DNA of 64,000 bases from Actinocorallia sp. API 0066 (GTDB lineage: Bacteria; Actinomycetota; Actinomycetes; Streptosporangiales; Streptosporangiaceae): assembly GCF_020991275.1 (NCBI RefSeq), contig NZ_JAJLQY010000001.1, positions 310,001-374,000 of the forward strand. Direction: 5' to 3'. Positions 26,894 through 36,116 of this stretch are shown here, in pieces (the stretch's first letter is position 1; each line of letters opens with the position of its first letter). The notes below the pieces were generated by a model. The model was not told the origin of the DNA and did no database searches. It was given only the letters and a program-made list of their open reading frames with translations. A program made the translations under genes and the position numbers.

Positions 26894-26899
26894 TAGGGT
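26894..26899 (+). promoter_or_regulatory. -10 element for leaderless TetR gene
   Basis: TAGGGT followed by six G residues and the ATG at 26906. Confidence 0.55.
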
Positions 26900-26905
26900 G
26901 GGGGG

Positions 26906-27541
26906 ATGGGCGGGTCGCGGGGTTTGCCCCGGGGCAGGGCCGCACTGCCCCCGGAGGAAGTGGCGCGGGTACAGCGCGCGCGGCTGTGCCGCGCGCTGGC
27001 CGAGGCCATGGCCGAGCGCGGGTACGCGGCGACATCGGTGGAGCACGTGCTCAAGCGGGCCGGGGTGTCCCGGCTCAGCTTCTACCAGCTCTTCGACTCC
27101 AAGGCCGACTGTTTCGTCGCCGCCTTCGAGCAGGCCAGGGACACCCTGCTGGAGCGGGTGCTCGCCGCGTTCGAGGAGGTCGCGGGCGGCGACGACCCCG
27201 TGGAGTGCTTCGAACGCGTCATCTCGGTGTACCTGGAGGTGCTCGTAGCCGAGTGGCCGCTTACCCGGCTCGTCCTGGTCGAGGTGTACGCGGCGGGGCC
27301 CGGGATCCTCGGCAGGGGGCGCGAGGCGGAGACGGCGATGGCGGGTGCGTACGCGCAGGTCTTCGGCCTCACGGACGCGCGGGGCATGCTCACCTGCCGG
27401 ATGCTGGTCGCGGCCACCAACGCGCTCGCCACCTCCGCCGTCGCCGCCAACGACCCCGACGGCCTGCTGGCGCTCCGCCCCCAACTCGTGGAACACGTCC
27501 GGGCCCTATGGGAGTGCGGCGCCCTCAGCGCCCGCACCTGA
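26906..27541 (+). CDS. TetR family transcriptional regulator
   Basis: TetR-type DNA-binding repressor of 211 residues. The helix-turn-helix lies at about residues 27-68 (GYAATSVEHVLKRAGVSRL, then SFYQLFDSKADCFVAAFEQA), and the rest is an alpha-helical ligand and dimerisation domain. The N-terminus is Gly/Arg-rich. Its ATG follows TAGGGT by 6 bases. It sits between a GH16-like gene and the DUF255 gene; the target is not apparent, and no divergent transporter is adjacent. Confidence 0.9.
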   Translation: MGGSRGLPRGRAALPPEEVARVQRARLCRALAEAMAERGYAATSVEHVLKRAGVSRLSFYQLFDSKADCFVAAFEQARDTLLERVLAAFEEVAGGDDPVECFERVISVYLEVLVAEWPLTRLVLVEVYAAGPGILGRGREAETAMAGAYAQVFGLTDARGMLTCRMLVAATNALATSAVAANDPDGLLALRPQLVEHVRALWECGALSART

Positions 27542-27549
27542 CGCCAAGC

Positions 27550-27642
27550 AAGGTCGCGCCCTTCGGTACCGCGCGGGTCGTCGAAGCCGACCTCGACCAC
27601 GTGCCGCCCTACCTCGTCAGCGAGTACGTGCCGGGGCCGACC
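27550..27642 (+). pseudogene. Remnant of a Ser/Thr protein kinase N-lobe
   Basis: Between the TetR stop and the next gene, frame 1 reads KVAPFGTARVVEAD and, after a short gap, PPYLVSEYVPGPT. This is the beta4-beta5-hinge region of an actinobacterial Pkn-type kinase (the usual form is F.TA.V..AD....PY.VSEY..GP.L). Neither the glycine loop, catalytic Lys nor HRD/DFG motifs occur here, and no start codon serves it, so it is a fragment of about 31 codons. It probably records a deletion at this junction. Confidence 0.6.
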
Positions 27643-27744
27643 TGCACAACAGGGTCACCCGGAGCGGCGTCCCACGCGCGTGAGCCGCTGGACGGGCTGA
27701 CGACCGTGGGTGAACCGGGGCTGTGGGGGCGGCGGGGGTGGATC

Positions 27745-27750
27745 TAGGGT
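27745..27750 (+). promoter_or_regulatory. -10 element for leaderless DUF255 gene
   Basis: TAGGGT followed by GGAGGG and the ATG at 27757. GGAGGG is too close to the start for efficient Shine-Dalgarno use. Confidence 0.5.
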
Positions 27751-27756
27751 GGAGGG

Positions 27757-29718
<1,962 letters not shown>

Positions 29719-29746
29719 CCGTGTAAGGCACATCGGGAAAGGGACG

Positions 29747-29776
29747 TTGGCAGTAGGCCGCCGCGCGTTCTAGTGT
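29747..29776 (+). promoter_or_regulatory. Promoter for the NlpC/P60 gene
   Basis: TTGGCA (29747-29752) and TAGTGT (29771-29776) are 18 bases apart. Start expected near 29783, giving a leader of about 70 bases before the GTG at 29853. Confidence 0.55.
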
Positions 29777-29852
29777 CGGATGTCACCGTGTCGGGCGCGG
29801 GCCACCCGCGTACGGCACGGTGTCTGCGTCCACCCCTCGCAGGAGTCACAGC

Positions 29853-31094
29853 GTGCGCAAGCCAGGCAGTGTTCGTCCCTGGCCCGGAGTCCGGGCGCTT
29901 TTTACGTCCCGGTTTCGTCGGGAGCGCCCGGCCCCGAGCCGTCGGATGACGGTGCTCATAGCCGTGGCCGTCGCTACGACGCTCGCGGCGGATGTGGCGC
30001 TGCTGGTCGAGCGCGCCCAGCGGGACGCGCCGCCCACCGCCGCGCCCGAGCCGACCGCCGGACGCCTCGTGGCGGCCGCCAGGGAGGACGGCGCCCGTCA
30101 GGTCGCGCCGTTCGCCAAGGCGGTGCAGCCTCAGGTGATGGTCATAGCCAAGGGGCGCACCTCCCTGCCGCCCGAGCTTGTCGCGAAGGTGCGGAAGCTG
30201 AAGGGCGTCACCGGCGCGGAGGTCGTGGACGGGGCACGCGCGAAGCTCGCGGGCAAGGAGGTCGGCATCCTCGGGGTCGATCCCTCGGGATTCCGGAACT
30301 ACACCCCCAAACTGACGGCGAAGCACGACGGCCTGTGGCGAAACGTCGCAGGAGGTGACGTAGCCGTCTCCTTCGTTCTCGGCAGCGACGGAGGGGTCGC
30401 CCTCGACAGCCGCGTCCCGGTGAGCGGCAAGACGGAGATAGACAGGGTCCGCGTAGGCGCGATCGCCACCACGGGCATCGCCGACATCGACGCGGTCGTC
30501 TCCAAGGAGACCGCGCGCAGGCTCGGCATGGTGGCCGACAACGTCCTGCTCGTAGGCGGCGCAGACAAGGACCGCGACCGGCTGACGAAGGCCGTCAGGG
30601 CGCTCGTGGGCAAGGGCGCGGGCACGGTCCGGGCCCTGAACCCCGGCTTCGACTTCACCGGCCAGGCCGCGGGCGGCGCCTACCTCAGCGCCCGCGAGAT
30701 CCGGACGGCGATCGAGGCGGGCATGACGAAGATCGGCATGCCGTACGTGTGGGGCGGCGAGTCCGACGCCGAGGGCGGCTACGACTGCTCCGGGCTGCTC
30801 CAGTGGGCGTTCGCCCAGGCCGGGGTCAGGCTGCCGCGCGTAGCCGCCGACCAGGCCCGCACCGGCCCCGTCGTCCCGTTCGACAAGGCCCGCGTGGGCG
30901 ACCTCCTCATCTGGGCCAACGACCCGACGGCGCCCGGCCGGATCTCCCACATCGCCCTCTACCTGGGCGGCGACAAGATGCTCGTGGCGCCCCGCACCGG
31001 CGATCACGTGAAGATCCAGAAGGTGTACTTCAAGGGCTTCCAGGGGGCCGTCCGCGTCAACCGCCACGCCGCCCGCCAGGTCGCCGGAGGCTGA
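29853..31094 (+). CDS. NlpC/P60 peptidoglycan endopeptidase
   Basis: Exported cell-wall hydrolase of 413 residues. After a positively charged N-terminus, one membrane helix (about 31-53, MTVLIAVAVATTLAADVALL) anchors it. A central domain (about 80-260) with no family I recognise is followed by the NlpC/P60 domain: catalytic C312 in YDCSGLLQW and H366 in RISHIALYLGG. It cuts stem peptides in peptidoglycan. The GTG at 29853 is 7 bases after AGGAG. Codons 6-30 are made by one copy of a hairpin repeat; the ATG at 29946 just after the repeat is an alternative start that would leave the repeat in the leader. Confidence 0.9.
   Translation: MRKPGSVRPWPGVRALFTSRFRRERPAPSRRMTVLIAVAVATTLAADVALLVERAQRDAPPTAAPEPTAGRLVAAAREDGARQVAPFAKAVQPQVMVIAKGRTSLPPELVAKVRKLKGVTGAEVVDGARAKLAGKEVGILGVDPSGFRNYTPKLTAKHDGLWRNVAGGDVAVSFVLGSDGGVALDSRVPVSGKTEIDRVRVGAIATTGIADIDAVVSKETARRLGMVADNVLLVGGADKDRDRLTKAVRALVGKGAGTVRALNPGFDFTGQAAGGAYLSAREIRTAIEAGMTKIGMPYVWGGESDAEGGYDCSGLLQWAFAQAGVRLPRVAADQARTGPVVPFDKARVGDLLIWANDPTAPGRISHIALYLGGDKMLVAPRTGDHVKIQKVYFKGFQGAVRVNRHAARQVAGG
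29869..29942 (+). repeat. Hairpin repeat, copy A (inside NlpC/P60 gene start)
   Basis: 74-base element that matches 31664-31736 in reverse complement over its full length, with blocks such as CTGGCCCGGAG, CCGGGCGCTTTT and CGTCGGGAGCGCCCGGCCCC identical. It folds as a hairpin: CCGGGCGCT pairs with AGCGCCCGG. It lies just inside the NlpC/P60 reading frame and is in phase with it. Confidence 0.75.
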
Positions 31095-31147
31095 CGACTT
31101 CAGGGATCGGTGCGTCAAGCCGCGCGTAAGCGGGGTACCTGGTGGCT

Positions 31148-31657
31148 ATGGGGTCATTGCGCTGTGTGGACGGGTCGTCGCTTGTCGTGTGCCCGGTGCC
31201 CGCCTTCGACCTCGGCGGACGCGCCTACGAGGTCGGTCTCGAACTGCGTAGGGAAGGCCGGTTCTTCGGCTCGGTAGGGCCCGGCTGCGCCTACTTCCTC
31301 GGCCGGGCGGCCGAGAGGCTGGTCGCCGACGAGCCCCCGACGGGCGAGCTGTTCGCCTTCCGGCGGGAGCGGCGCGGCGCCGTCGCGGGCCCGGAGTTCA
31401 CCTGTGTGGTCCGCGACTCACCGGAGTGGGTGCCGGAGGGCGGCGCGTTCAGCAGGGGAGACTGGCGCGTGGTCAGGCGGGCCGTCGTGGAGGCGTGGGA
31501 CGGCGCGGGCAGGGGGGTCCGCGCGGTCCTCACCTCCGCCCAGCTCGCCCGCTTTGTGGCTGATCTCCTGGACGAGGCGGGCCAGACCGGCCTCGAACCG
31601 ATGCGACCCGGACGGGATCGTAAGAACCGGGAGACTTCGTGTCACGAGCGGAGATAA
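31148..31657 (+). CDS. Hypothetical protein
   Basis: Soluble protein of 169 residues that I do not recognise. It begins MGSLRCVDGSSLVVCPVPAFD, contains charged beta-strand-like segments (YEVGLELRREGRFFG) and ends in a helix (LARFVADLLDEAG) followed by a basic tail. GTG at 31142 is an alternative start. Third-position GC is high, as in its neighbours. It lies between the NlpC/P60 gene and copy B of the hairpin repeat, in the direction of uppS. The reading frame is longer than chance and has normal codon usage, so I regard it as real. Confidence 0.65.
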   Translation: MGSLRCVDGSSLVVCPVPAFDLGGRAYEVGLELRREGRFFGSVGPGCAYFLGRAAERLVADEPPTGELFAFRRERRGAVAGPEFTCVVRDSPEWVPEGGAFSRGDWRVVRRAVVEAWDGAGRGVRAVLTSAQLARFVADLLDEAGQTGLEPMRPGRDRKNRETSCHERR

Positions 31658-31663
31658 TTGAGT

Positions 31664-31736
31664 ACGGCCCGGGGCCGGGCGCTCCCGACGAAGTCGGGAG
31701 TTGAAAAGCGCCCGGCCTCCGGGCCAGAACGAACAC
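31664..31736 (-). repeat. Hairpin repeat, copy B (upstream of uppS)
   Basis: Inverted copy of 29869-29942. The core is a near-perfect nested hairpin: CTCCCGAC-GAA-GTCGGGAG inside an outer stem of GGCCCGGGGCCGGGCG with CGCCCGGCCTCCGGGCC, with a TTGAAAA bulge on one side. It lies seven bases after the hypothetical gene and 36 bases before the uppS start. Confidence 0.75.
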
Positions 31737-31771
31737 GGCTGGTGATGGCCGAGTAAGGGGGCATCCGGGCG

Positions 31772-32584
31772 ATGCGAGTCAGACGGAGCCTGAAGGCGCG
31801 GATCAAGGGAAGCCGGCCGTACGGCGCCGTACGCGACCTCGCTTACCGGCTGTACGAGGGCAGGGTGGAGAAGCACCTGCCCAAGGACAGGGTGCCCCGC
31901 CACGTCGGCGTGATCCTGGACGGGAACCGCCGCTGGGCCAGGGAGATGGGCCTCGCGGACGTCAACTCCGGGCACCGGGTCGGCGCCGACAAGATCTCGG
32001 ACCTGCTGCGGTGGTCCACCGAGGCGGGGGTCGAGGTCGTCACGCTGTGGCTGCTTTCGACGGACAATCTGACCCGCCCGTCCAAGGAACTCGACCCCCT
32101 GTTGCGGATCATCGAGGAGACCGTCGAGGACCTCGTGGCCTGCGGCTGGCGCGTCCAGGCGGTCGGTGCCCTTGACCTGCTGCCCGATAAGACCGCTCGT
32201 GTCCTTAAAAATGCGGGGGAATCCACATCCAACCGCGGCGGACTGATTGTGAACGTCGCCGTTGGGTATGGAGGTAGACGTGAGATCGCTGATGCGGTCC
32301 GCTCCCTGCTCCTCGAGGGGGCGGCTCAGGGCACCAGCATCGAGGAGCTCGCGGAGCACCTCGATGCGGAGCACATCGCCGAGCATCTCTACACGCGCGG
32401 CCAGCCCGATCCGGATCTGGTCATCAGAACGTCGGGGGAGCAGCGGCTTTCGGGCTTCATGCTCTGGCAGAGCGCCCATTCGGAGTTCCACTTCTGCGAG
32501 GTCCACTGGCCGGACTTCCGCAAGGTCGACTTCCTGCGGGCGCTGCGCTCCTATGCCGCGCGGCACCGTCGCTTCGGCGGCTGA
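31772..32584 (+). CDS. uppS: Isoprenyl diphosphate synthase (undecaprenyl/Z-type)
   Basis: cis-Prenyltransferase of 270 residues that condenses isopentenyl diphosphate units into a long Z-prenyl diphosphate, the lipid carrier for peptidoglycan. The diphosphate-binding D50 lies in VILDGNRRWA; later motifs are TLWLLSTDNLTRP, LVIRTSGEQRLSGFMLWQS and SEFHFCEVHWPDF. Actinobacteria often have two such enzymes (one short-chain Z-FPP, one long-chain), and sequence alone does not tell chain length. The start ATG is preceded by AAGGGGGC. Equivalent to Rv1086 by position. Confidence 0.93.
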   Translation: MRVRRSLKARIKGSRPYGAVRDLAYRLYEGRVEKHLPKDRVPRHVGVILDGNRRWAREMGLADVNSGHRVGADKISDLLRWSTEAGVEVVTLWLLSTDNLTRPSKELDPLLRIIEETVEDLVACGWRVQAVGALDLLPDKTARVLKNAGESTSNRGGLIVNVAVGYGGRREIADAVRSLLLEGAAQGTSIEELAEHLDAEHIAEHLYTRGQPDPDLVIRTSGEQRLSGFMLWQSAHSEFHFCEVHWPDFRKVDFLRALRSYAARHRRFGG

Positions 32585-32719
32585 AAGCACCTCCCGCAGG
32601 TTTGACCCCTGTGTTCACATCCCCGTCACGCGCCTGTCATGCCGGGGATGTTCGCTTTCAGGAGCCGAGGTAGCAAACCCCCAGGTAAGGGCGCTTCCCC
32701 AGCGTCCGAAGGAGAGCGA

Positions 32720-34039
32720 GTGGGCACACCCTCCACGCGCCAGGCATCCGCACGGCGCACCTACGTCCTCGACACCAGCGTTCTCATCTCCGACCCGGCC
32801 GCGATAACGCGGTTCGCCGAGCACGAGGTCGTCCTCCCGATCGTGGTGATCACTGAGCTGGAGGCCAAGCGGGACCACCCGGAACTCGGGTACTTCGCCC
32901 GCCAGGCCCTGCGCTCGCTGGACGACCTGCGCGTCGAACACGGCCGGTTGGACGACGAGCTCCCGATAGGGGAGTTCGGCGGGACGCTGCGCGTGGAGCT
33001 CAACCACTCCGATCCGAGCGTCCTGCCGGACGGGTTCCGGTTGGGCGACAACGACACGAGGATCCTCTCGGTGGCCCGCTGGCTGGCCAAGGAGGGCAAG
33101 GACGTCGTCCTGGTCTCCAAGGACCTGCCGCTGCGCGTCAAGGCGTCGGCCGTCGGGCTGACGGCCGAGGAGTACCGGGCCGAGATGGTCGTGGAGACCG
33201 GCTGGACCGGGATCCGCGAGCTGGAGGCCGAGGCGGCCCAGGTCGAGGAGCTGTACGACACGCAGCGCCTGGAGCTGGAGGCCGCCCGTGAGCTGCCCGT
33301 GCACACCGGGCTGCGGCTGCTGTCGTCGCGCGGCTCGGCGCTCGGCCGGGTGCTGCCGGACAAGTCCGTCAGGCTGGTGCGCGGCGAGCGCGAGGCGTTC
33401 GGGCTGCGCGGCCGCTCCGCCGAGCAGCGGATCGCCCTGGACCTCCTGCTGGACGACGAGATCGGCATCGTCTCCCTGGGCGGCAGGGCGGGCACGGGCA
33501 AGTCCGCGCTGGCCCTGTGCGCGGGCCTGGAGGCCGTCCTGGAGCGCCGCCAGCACCGCAAGGTCGTCGTCTTCCGGCCGCTGTACGCGGTCGGCGGGCA
33601 GGAGCTCGGCTACCTGCCCGGCTCGGAGAACGAGAAGATGTCGCCGTGGGCGCAGGCCGTCTACGACACGCTCTCCGCGGTGACGACGCCCGAGGTGATC
33701 GAGGAGGTTTTGGACCGCGGCATGTTGGAGGTCCTGCCCCTCACGCACATCCGCGGCCGCTCGCTGCACGACTCGTTCGTGATCGTCGACGAGGCGCAGT
33801 CGCTGGAGCGCGGCGTCCTGCTCACCGTGCTCTCGCGGATCGGGCAGAACTCGCGGGTCGTGCTCACCCACGACGTCGCGCAGCGTGACAACCTCCGGGT
33901 CGGCAGGCACGACGGTGTCGCGGCCGTGGTCGAGCGGCTCAAGGGCCACCCGCTGTTCGCGCACGTGACCCTGAGCAGGTCGGAGCGCTCGCCGATCGCC
34001 GCGCTCGTCACCGATCTGCTCAACGACATGGGGGCGTAA
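32720..34039 (+). CDS. phoH2: PhoH family protein with PIN domain (PhoH2)
   Basis: Fusion of an N-terminal PIN ribonuclease domain and a C-terminal PhoH ATPase, 439 residues. PIN starts with [15 protein letters not shown] (about 15-30) and keeps the acidic cluster ([29 protein letters not shown]). The PhoH P-loop is [10 protein letters not shown]261, with the Walker B region in [13 protein letters not shown]. Such PhoH2 proteins are described as RNA helicase/ribonucleases. The GTG at 32720 has a strong site (AAGGAGAGCGA), so the ATG at 32639 is disfavoured. A terminator follows. Rv1095 equivalent. Confidence 0.93.
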   Translation: MGTPSTRQASARRTYVLDTSVLISDPAAITRFAEHEVVLPIVVITELEAKRDHPELGYFARQALRSLDDLRVEHGRLDDELPIGEFGGTLRVELNHSDPSVLPDGFRLGDNDTRILSVARWLAKEGKDVVLVSKDLPLRVKASAVGLTAEEYRAEMVVETGWTGIRELEAEAAQVEELYDTQRLELEAARELPVHTGLRLLSSRGSALGRVLPDKSVRLVRGEREAFGLRGRSAEQRIALDLLLDDEIGIVSLGGRAGTGKSALALCAGLEAVLERRQHRKVVVFRPLYAVGGQELGYLPGSENEKMSPWAQAVYDTLSAVTTPEVIEEVLDRGMLEVLPLTHIRGRSLHDSFVIVDEAQSLERGVLLTVLSRIGQNSRVVLTHDVAQRDNLRVGRHDGVAAVVERLKGHPLFAHVTLSRSERSPIAALVTDLLNDMGA

Positions 34040-34058
34040 CGCCTGTTTTCTGATCACC

Positions 34059-34086
34059 GACCGCCCGTGCTCCGGTACGGGCGGTC
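34059..34086 (+). terminator. Terminator after phoH2
   Basis: GACCGCCCGT (34059-34068) pairs perfectly with ACGGGCGGTC (34077-34086), loop of 8 bases, followed by ATTCTTTGTT. A rho-independent terminator 20 bases after the stop. Confidence 0.85.
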
Positions 34087-34132
34087 ATTCTTTGTTCCCC
34101 GTGGAGTGACTTATCTCTCGCATTCTGGTCAG

Positions 34133-34150
34133 GTGTGATGAGGATCACAC
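34133..34150. promoter_or_regulatory. CRP-type operator upstream of transglycosylase-like gene
   Basis: GTGTGAT-GAGG-ATCACAC contains a perfect TGTGA-N6-TCACA, the cAMP receptor protein consensus of E. coli and of actinobacterial Crp (Rv3676). It lies 200 bases upstream of the GTG at 34350 and 94 bases after the phoH stop. Confidence 0.65.
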
Positions 34151-34349
34151 AACTTCGCCGGGAAACCTGGAATCCCAGCTCCACCTGCCTTTGCGCGCCC
34201 TTTGCCGGTGGTCGCCGGACCGGTGACCGGTTCCGAACTCAACGTTTCACTTGCGGAGCACCCCCGCCCCTGCGGCAGGGTGTCCCCCGGAGCGCAAACG
34301 CGACAGCCACGACCGCCGCACGACCGCACGCCGGGGAAAGGAGCCCGAG

Positions 34350-35099
34350 GTGACGACGCAGACGCCCCCGACGGCCTGGGACCCGGCGGGACCAGAAAGC
34401 CCGCACCCCGACGTCAAGGTGGCGGGCACCCCGCTCACCGACCCCGACGGGGAGCCACTCGATCTCGGGGGGCACCGGGCCGGAGGCGGCCGGAGCAAAC
34501 TCCTGTTCGCCGGGGGTGCGCTCGCCGCGCTCGTCGCGGTGGGGCTCGCGGTCGGCGTGATCGTCAACCTCGGCGACGCCGAGGGCTCGACCCAGGCCGC
34601 CGCGACCGTGGCGCCCGACGACAGGCCGGCGCCGGAGTCGACGCCGCTGTCGGCCGAGCAACAGCGCAAAGCGCTCCGCGACCGGGCCATCGCCGCCGCG
34701 TCGCGCGACAAGGTTCCTTCGCTCAGGACCAAGAGCGTCCCGACGCCGACGGCGGCGCCGGGCGAGGTCGAGGGCGGGCCGGGCCCCGCGGTGCCCCCGG
34801 GCACGGCGCAGGCCATCGCGAAGAAGATGCTCAAGAGCTACGGCTGGGAACCCGACACCCAGTTCGGCTGCCTGTACAACCTGTGGAACAAGGAATCCGG
34901 CTGGCGGACCACCGCCGGACGGCTCGACGGGCCCTACGGGATTCCCCAGGCCAACCCCGGCTCCAAGATGGCGTCGGCAGGCCCGGAATGGAAGACCGAC
35001 GCGGCGACCCAGATCAAGTGGGGTCTCGGGTACGTCAAGGGGCGCTACGGCACCCCCTGCGGCGCCTGGTCGCACTTCCTCGCCAACCACTGGTACTAG
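34350..35099 (+). CDS. Lytic-transglycosylase-like protein (paralogue 1 of 3)
   Basis: Membrane-anchored cell-wall protein of 249 residues. One membrane helix (about 50-70, LLFAGGALAALVAVGLAVGVI), a Pro/Thr-rich linker, then a C-terminal lysozyme-fold domain of about 80 residues from about 165: FGCLYNLWNKESGW with likely catalytic E182, YGIPQANPGSKMASAG, and TQIKWGLGYVKGRYGTPCGAW, ending at SHFLANHWY. This domain is like those of actinobacterial aggregation-promoting or transglycosylase-type proteins. The GTG at 34350 follows AAAGGAGCCCGAG. Two more genes with the same domain follow directly. Confidence 0.88.
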   Translation: MTTQTPPTAWDPAGPESPHPDVKVAGTPLTDPDGEPLDLGGHRAGGGRSKLLFAGGALAALVAVGLAVGVIVNLGDAEGSTQAAATVAPDDRPAPESTPLSAEQQRKALRDRAIAAASRDKVPSLRTKSVPTPTAAPGEVEGGPGPAVPPGTAQAIAKKMLKSYGWEPDTQFGCLYNLWNKESGWRTTAGRLDGPYGIPQANPGSKMASAGPEWKTDAATQIKWGLGYVKGRYGTPCGAWSHFLANHWY

Positions 35100-35138
35100 G
35101 CGGCACGCCCGTGCCCTGACCGGCAGCGGGACGTTTCT

Positions 35139-35156
35139 CGGTACGAGGCCGTACCG
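35139..35156. promoter_or_regulatory. Inverted repeat upstream of paralogue 2
   Basis: CGGTAC-GAGGCC-GTACCG, perfect 6-base arms with a 6-base spacer, in the 267-base gap between the first two transglycosylase-like genes. Operator or weak terminator. Confidence 0.35.
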
Positions 35157-35366
35157 TTCACAACCCCATAAGCGGCGGGCCCCAGTGAGGCACGGACGCC
35201 TCTCCCGCCGCGCCCGTCCCGGATGAGCGGACCCACGGTCCGCGTCCGCGCGCCCACGCGCGCTCCCCTTTCGGAGCCCGGTCCGTCGTGCCCCTGCGAC
35301 GGCTCCGCCCGGGACGGCCTACGCCAGATGACGCGACCGGCGTCCGGCCGACGAAAGGAAACCCCC

Positions 35367-35906
35367 ATGTCCGGACACACCTCCCCCCAGGCCCCCCGGC
35401 ACGCTTATCGGGGAATCGTCCGCAAGATCGCGGTCGTTACGGCCTCCGGGGTGATTTTCGGACTTGTCGCGGGACTTCCCGCGCACGCGGCCTCCGCGCA
35501 GCGCGTGGTGACCGCGCAGGCCGTCGCCGCCGCACCGGGCGCGGCGAAGACGGCCCAGGCCACCGCCCAGAAGGGCAAGGGCAAGGGCAAGAAGCTCACC
35601 CGTAAGCAGCGCAACCAGGCCATCGCGAAGAAGCACGTGGCCAAGCGCAAGTGGTCCAAGAGCCAGTTCCGGTGCCTCGTGAAGCTCTGGAACAAGGAGA
35701 GCAACTGGAACCACCTCGCCTACAACCGGTCGTCGGGCGCGGGGGGCATCCCGCAGGCGCTCCCGGCGTCCAAGATGGCGTCGGCGGGCAAGGACTGGCG
35801 CACCAACCCCGAGACGCAGATCCGGTGGGGGCTCAAGTACATCAAGGCGCGCTATGGGACCCCGTGCGCCGCCTGGTCGCACGCGGGCGCGACCGGCTGG
35901 TACTGA
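35367..35906 (+). CDS. Lytic-transglycosylase-like protein (paralogue 2 of 3)
   Basis: Secreted protein of 179 residues. A signal peptide (about 1-42; IAVVTASGVIFGLVAGLPAH with AHAAS) is followed by a Lys-rich linker (QKGKGKGKKLTRKQRNQ) that could bind the cell wall, then the same catalytic domain as its neighbours: FRCLVKLWNKESNW with E111, GAGGIPQALPASKMASAG, WGLKYIKARYGTPCAAWSH. The ATG at 35367 follows AAAGGAAACCCCC. It is the smallest of the three and has no membrane anchor after cleavage. Confidence 0.9.
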   Translation: MSGHTSPQAPRHAYRGIVRKIAVVTASGVIFGLVAGLPAHAASAQRVVTAQAVAAAPGAAKTAQATAQKGKGKGKKLTRKQRNQAIAKKHVAKRKWSKSQFRCLVKLWNKESNWNHLAYNRSSGAGGIPQALPASKMASAGKDWRTNPETQIRWGLKYIKARYGTPCAAWSHAGATGWY

Positions 35907-36040
35907 TCACCGGATCAACCCGGCGCTCCGGACAGGTCAACGTCGCCGTCCGGGCGTCACGGGCACGCCGAGGGTCGGTCAAGACGCTGTGCTGATCGGC
36001 CCCGGCCATGATCACCGGGCACGGTTCGCGGTCAGGAAAC

Positions 36041-36062
36041 CGACGTGTCACCTCACACGTCG
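36041..36062. promoter_or_regulatory. Perfect inverted repeat upstream of paralogue 3
   Basis: CGACGTGT-CACCTC-ACACGTCG has 8-base perfect arms and a 6-base spacer, 55 bases before the GTG at 36117. Likely an operator; it does not fit the CRP spacing seen upstream of paralogue 1. Confidence 0.5.
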
Positions 36063-36116
36063 TGAGCGGGGCACGGGCACTCCCCGTGCTCCGCCACCGT
36101 CCCGAAGGAACCGTGC

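Larger units (their letters stand above)
34040..34349. other. Intergenic region upstream of first transglycosylase-like gene
   Basis: 310 bases without a gene. It holds the phoH terminator (34059-34086), a perfect CRP-type palindrome (34133-34150), and about 200 bases of likely leader. I looked for the conserved core of the ydaO/c-di-AMP riboswitch, common before actinobacterial cell-wall hydrolases, and did not see it. Confidence 0.6.

Noticed and set aside
32639-32719. Upstream ATG start for phoH2
   Set aside because: The GTG at 32720 has a strong AAGGAGAGCGA site and begins just before the PIN domain, while the ATG has no ribosome site.
34040-34349. c-di-AMP (ydaO) riboswitch upstream of cell-wall hydrolase genes
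   Set aside because: Looked for in the leaders at 29777-29852, 34040-34349, 35100-35366 and 35907-36116; the conserved core blocks are absent.
35102-35115. Small GGCACG/GTGCC hairpin after transglycosylase paralogue 1 as a terminator
   Set aside because: Only a six-base stem with a three-base loop and no U-tract; too weak to call.
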